From positions 1 through 34,269 of IMG/VR virus record IMGVR_UViG_3300025892_000065: a stretch of DNA of 34,269 bases, one strand, 5' to 3'. How positions within the stretch are numbered: the first letter of the stretch is position 1; every line of letters starts with the position of its first letter. The position numbers and the translations under genes are program-made. Source of the stretch: a virus. Below are positions 31,418 through 34,269 of the stretch, piece after piece. Below the pieces are notes generated by a model. The model made no database searches. It was not told the origin of the DNA and was given only the letters and a program-made list of their open reading frames with translations.

Positions 31418-32135
31418 AAATAAACTCCATAATCTTTTCCTGACCTAATTTATTTGGATGACTGTCTAATTCAGAAATCATTGTTTTTTCTTTATGAATA
31501 ATGAATTTTTTTTGAAGACTAAAACCCCCCAATTCATTTGATAATGGCCACCCTATAAATCTTTTAGTATTAATTAGGTTTTCATATTGACTTATAATCT
31601 TTAAAATTTTTCTATTATCCTTTTCTACATCACCAGGATATGTGTATCTAAAAGTTGGTGAATAATTTTTATCATCATACCTAGGTTTTAAACCATTAAA
31701 CCAGTCTTGATATAGGTCTAACATCTGTACTTGTAAATAATTTAAATTATATCTTTCACATAATATTTGAAAACTTACATAGTAGTCTAAACTTTTTCTT
31801 GTCCACCAAAACACATCACCTTTGCTTTCAATTCTATCGTTTGTCCAACGACCATGCCAACCAGATTGATAATCCTTTCTTTGGCATTGTGACCAAGCAG
31901 GTATAACAAGACCTATACTAGAGGTGTCATTTCTTGCAATGTAATTTAAAAGTGAGGTATAGATATATTCATTACCAGCTCCCGATTTACCAAGATTAAC
32001 ATAATTCATATCTAGTTTTTTTGCTAGTAATTCTGGCCATTTTGGCCAAGATGTGTCTAGTTGTGGATGAAATTCACTATAAAAATTTTCATCTGTATTA
32101 CTACAACCACTTGCCAATAATATTTTTCTCATCAT
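31401..32135 (-). CDS. SGNH/GDSL hydrolase-like protein
   Basis: 244 residues. The N-terminus ILLASGCSNTDENF has the block I serine position (GCS for GDS, S12), and NLGKSGAGN (G49, N55) stands for blocks II/III. The C-terminal DSHPNKLGQEKIMEF holds the candidate catalytic D224 and H226. Asp-x-His spacing differs from the common DxxH. These proteins deacylate or transfer acyl groups on glycans and lipids; phage members with GCS at block I are common but not well studied. It starts within the preceding stop (ATGA) and has its own late promoter 25 bases upstream. Esterase activity is plausible, not certain. Confidence 0.65.
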   Translation of the reverse strand: MMRKILLASGCSNTDENFYSEFHPQLDTSWPKWPELLAKKLDMNYVNLGKSGAGNEYIYTSLLNYIARNDTSSIGLVIPAWSQCQRKDYQSGWHGRWTNDRIESKGDVFWWTRKSLDYYVSFQILCERYNLNYLQVQMLDLYQDWFNGLKPRYDDKNYSPTFRYTYPGDVEKDNRKILKIISQYENLINTKRFIGWPLSNELGGFSLQKKFIIHKEKTMISELDSHPNKLGQEKIMEFIYGQLA

Positions 32136-33001
32136 ATACTCTTTATTAAACTTACAAGTATATTTATATTGTTTTTATATGTCTTATTTGAAGGCAAAGG
32201 TCTGTTCCAATATACCATACCACCATCTTTAATATTTTTATCTCTTACATATTCTACATTTTTACCTAACCATTTAAACTCTACAAATAATCTAGGCGCT
32301 GGATCAAAATTGGGTTTTGTATAAACATATGTTTCAAATTTACCTAGTATGTTTTCAATAGGCGCAAATATATTGTTTAACTTAGGATTAATCCACTTCT
32401 CATTGTAAGTTACAATACCATGATCTGGATATTTGTGTATATGTTTCTCTATCTCTTTGTAGTATGTTTCGTTTGTTCCTAAAAATAGATGTTTGTATTG
32501 TATATCAGTTGTTATAGGTTTGTACTCATCAAAGTTAATTATCTTTTCATATTGTGTTCCTACACCATTAGGATATACATCAAAATCACATAGGTCATAA
32601 ACTCTTTTAGATGTAAAGTATTCTAACGCCATAGGATATTGTTCCACATGGTTTTCTGAATACACAGATATAAGTTTTTCTCTAAAGAGTAAGTGTAAAG
32701 TGAATAGTTGATTTTCAGTATAGTTTCTTCTATCCAAATACGCTAGAGTGACCATACTTCTTCCTAACACCAAAGTAATTTCATTTTTAGAAGGAGTGTA
32801 ATCATCAAAGATTACTTTTTGATAAGTCTTATACTGATCTGTTATTGATTTTATATAGTCTTCTTTAGTATGTTTTGGATTAGGAATAATGATTAATTGT
32901 GCTTTAATACCTAGAGAGTTTAAGGCACAACAATGTTCATAACTATATCTTAAAAGGCCGTCACCGGGTTTACTAGTACATACTATATTTACTCTATTCA
33001 T
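32132..33001 (-). CDS. GT-B-like glycosyltransferase (first operon gene)
   Basis: I start at ATG 33001 (MNRVNIVCTSKPGDGLLRYS); the frame is open to 33091 but that stretch holds the divergent promoters. The 289-residue product begins like GT4/GT-B enzymes (strand, then KPGDGLLRYSYEHCCALNSL) and has a second half with KHLFLGTNETYYKEIEKHIH and VYTKPNFDPAPRLFVEFKWL, in the position where GT-B enzymes hold the nucleotide-sugar (conserved P.R and E). The C-terminal GKNVEYVRDKNIKDGG resembles phage LPS-type transferases. No membrane segment. As first gene it should be the most strongly expressed. Donor and acceptor are unknown. Confidence 0.65.
   Translation of the reverse strand: MNRVNIVCTSKPGDGLLRYSYEHCCALNSLGIKAQLIIIPNPKHTKEDYIKSITDQYKTYQKVIFDDYTPSKNEITLVLGRSMVTLAYLDRRNYTENQLFTLHLLFREKLISVYSENHVEQYPMALEYFTSKRVYDLCDFDVYPNGVGTQYEKIINFDEYKPITTDIQYKHLFLGTNETYYKEIEKHIHKYPDHGIVTYNEKWINPKLNNIFAPIENILGKFETYVYTKPNFDPAPRLFVEFKWLGKNVEYVRDKNIKDGGMVYWNRPLPSNKTYKNNINILVSLIKSI
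32161..32168 (-). promoter_or_regulatory. Internal late promoter TATAAATA (minus strand)
   Basis: TATTTATA on the plus strand gives exact TATAAATA on the minus strand, inside the last codons of the GT-B-like gene and 25 bases before the ATG of the SGNH-like gene. It could transcribe the remaining eleven genes. Confidence 0.5.
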
Positions 33002-33048
33002 ACTGTTTATTATGTCATATTTTAAACAAAAAGTCAATGTTATACCAC

Positions 33049-33056
33049 TATTTATA
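33049..33056 (-). promoter_or_regulatory. Late promoter TATAAATA of the twelve-gene operon
   Basis: Exact TATAAATA on the minus strand, 47 bases upstream of the first operon gene (ATG 33001), in a 75-base divergent gap. It is the only clear promoter-like element ahead of the operon. Confidence 0.7.
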
Positions 33057-33061
33057 AGTGT

Positions 33062-33069
33062 CATAAATA
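33062..33069 (+). promoter_or_regulatory. Possible divergent late promoter CATAAATA
   Basis: CATAAATA, one base off the late consensus, lies seven bases before the ATG at 33077, back to back with the exact minus-strand element at 33049-33056. AAAGG between it and the ATG could bind the ribosome. Confidence 0.45.
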
Positions 33070-33076
33070 AAAGGTA

Positions 33077-33532
33077 ATGATTAAATTTCAATACAATTTA
33101 GAAAAAATTAAAAAAGAGTTAGAAACTTTACCAGATTATAATAAACAATTATATCTACAAGGTTATTCTAAAGATATGAATCCTGAAGAAGGAACTGGTA
33201 AAGGGTACGATATAGATAGTAACGAACACACATACACTGTTCCTTTATTTGATATACCTTACATTAATAGTATAATGGAAGAACATAAACTTACTAGAAC
33301 AAGATTAATGAGAATGAAACCTAAAGCATGTTACCTTTGGCATAATGACTTAACACAAAGATTACATATACCAATAGTAACAAATGAACATTGTTTCTTA
33401 TTATTAGATAACGATAGAATACACATACCAGCCACAGGAGAGGCGTATGTAATAGACACTAGAAAAATGCACACAGCATTAAATTGTTCAATATATAATC
33501 GTACTCATATTGTAGGAGGACTACCCTACTAA
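33077..33532 (+). CDS. Asp/Asn beta-hydroxylase-like 2OG-Fe(II) oxygenase (151 aa)
   Basis: The C-terminal half has the family motifs: YLWHNDLTQRLHIPIVTNEH (H89, D91 as iron ligands), IPATGEAYVIDTRKMHTALN (H132) and YNRTHIVGGL (R142, 2-oxoglutarate). The same RxHIPIVT...KMH... pattern is found in the protein at 3334, so the two are paralogues, with this one shorter at both ends. The first 70 residues (IKFQYNLEKIKKELETLPDY; DIDSNEHTYTVPLFD) are a variable acceptor-side region. The stop overlaps the next ATG (TAATG), linking it to a radical SAM gene. It is divergent from the glycan operon; the substrate may be a peptide or small molecule. Confidence 0.75.
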   Translation: MIKFQYNLEKIKKELETLPDYNKQLYLQGYSKDMNPEEGTGKGYDIDSNEHTYTVPLFDIPYINSIMEEHKLTRTRLMRMKPKACYLWHNDLTQRLHIPIVTNEHCFLLLDNDRIHIPATGEAYVIDTRKMHTALNCSIYNRTHIVGGLPY

Positions 33533-34269
33533 TGGATAATACACTATATGATTGTGTCATAACATCATTACCAGGAATGGACAAAGGTAAACCTGCACCT
33601 GGTCCTTCTTTTTTAAAAGGGTATTTAGAACCATTAGGATTTAAAATTAAAGTTATAGATGGTAATCAATTAGATACTTTAGAAAATATACACAAAGAAA
33701 TTGCAAAATATAAATTTAGATGGTTAGGTATATCTGTATTTTCTTTTATGCAAAAAGAAGATGGTTTAAAATTAGGAGAAAAATATGATAATGCTTTTTA
33801 CGGAGGATCAGGTGTTGATATAAAATGGCCTTCTAAAAATTTTATAGTAGGAGAAGGAGAATATGCTGTACAAGAATTTCTAAAAGGGAATTTTGATTAT
33901 CCTGGTATTAACGGAAGACCACCGAAACAGATAGAAAACATAGAAGATTTGCCACCACCAGATTATTCAGATGTAATAAAGGAACACAAATATGGCAGAT
34001 TTATAATATCTGGTTCTAGAGGTTGTGTTAGAAATTGTACTTTCTGTGATGTTGCAAGTATCTGGCCAAAATTTAGATGGAAATCAGGTAAGAAAATTGC
34101 TGATGAAATACATAGTGTTGCTGAACATACTAAATCTGAAAAGATAGCATTTTCTGATTCATTGGTTAATGGTTCAATGAAACATTTTAGAGATATGGTT
34201 TACGAATTATCTATAAAAAAGAAAAAAGTAAAATGGGAAGGACAGTTTATTGTTAGAGCTGAAAAGACT
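33532..34269 (+). CDS. Radical SAM protein, B12-binding-type architecture (5' part)
   Basis: The frame is open to the window's right edge, giving the first 246 residues. The start overlaps the upstream stop (TAATG). The N-terminal 110 residues resemble the Rossmann domain of B12-binding radical SAM proteins (CVITSLPGMD; PGPSFLKGYLEPLGFKIKVI; WLGISVFSFMQ; NFIVGEGEYAVQEFL), but no DxHxxG cobalamin motif is seen. ENIEDLPPPDYSDV is the linker found in that group. GSRGCVRNCTFCDV (C165, C169, C172) is the SAM [4Fe-4S] site. Such enzymes do methylations or ring rearrangements. Coupling to a beta-hydroxylase-like gene suggests a shared substrate. The C-terminal part is missing from view. Confidence 0.8.
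   Translation, partial: MDNTLYDCVITSLPGMDKGKPAPGPSFLKGYLEPLGFKIKVIDGNQLDTLENIHKEIAKYKFRWLGISVFSFMQKEDGLKLGEKYDNAFYGGSGVDIKWPSKNFIVGEGEYAVQEFLKGNFDYPGINGRPPKQIENIEDLPPPDYSDVIKEHKYGRFIISGSRGCVRNCTFCDVASIWPKFRWKSGKKIADEIHSVAEHTKSEKIAFSDSLVNGSMKHFRDMVYELSIKKKKVKWEGQFIVRAEKT

Noticed and set aside
33002-33091. N-terminal extension of the first operon gene
   Set aside because: It crosses both divergent promoter elements and the start of the plus-strand hydroxylase gene; MNRVNIV at 33001 begins the recognisable fold.

Overview
The window looks like part of the genome of a virulent, T4-like marine myovirus, of the kind that infects SAR11 or picocyanobacteria. The evidence is low GC (roughly a third by eye), tightly packed and often overlapping genes, T4-type late promoters (TATAAATA) in front of several gene blocks, and a recognisable T4-type baseplate set: gp27-like hub, gp5-like spike, PAAR tip, gp25, gp6, a gp7-position protein, gp8 and a giant DUF4815-like protein. 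The host cannot be fixed from this sequence alone. I saw no tRNA, rRNA, CRISPR array, integrase or insertion sequence.

Layout. (1) 1-2719, plus strand: the end of a gp27-like hub gene, two very small ORFs, a lysozyme-less gp5 spike, a small lipoprotein, an IscA-type Fe-S carrier, and two tiny membrane peptides. (2) 2748-4008: a minus-strand sulfotransferase and, divergent to it, an Asp/Asn beta-hydroxylase-like oxygenase with a T4-type late promoter. (3) 4005-5452, minus strand: an island of six small unknown genes with strong Shine-Dalgarno sites and a sigma70-like promoter, probably early genes. (4) 5601-22528, plus strand: the baseplate, fibre and structural block. (5) 22512-33001, minus strand: a twelve-gene, almost fully overlapping operon for glycan or small-molecule chemistry. 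In transcription order it encodes a GT-B-like transferase, an SGNH-like protein, a DegT aminotransferase, a radical SAM protein, an O-carbamoyltransferase, a nitroreductase-like protein, a methyltransferase-like protein, two DxD glycosyltransferases, a second nitroreductase-like protein, a second radical SAM protein and a third DxD glycosyltransferase. (6) 33049-34269: a divergent promoter region, then a second beta-hydroxylase-like gene coupled to a radical SAM gene that runs off the window.

How the parts may work together (inference). The structural block builds the contractile-tail baseplate and its adhesins. The minus-strand operon most simply makes or modifies a sugar: amination, carbamoylation, methylation and glycosyl transfer, perhaps joined by the sulfotransferase and hydroxylases. 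Targets could be the host surface (superinfection exclusion) or the virion's own fibres. Late promoters at the operon's start and inside it put it in the same temporal class as virion genes. The IscA homologue could supply Fe-S clusters to the three radical SAM enzymes. This operon is the best candidate in the window for an undescribed system.
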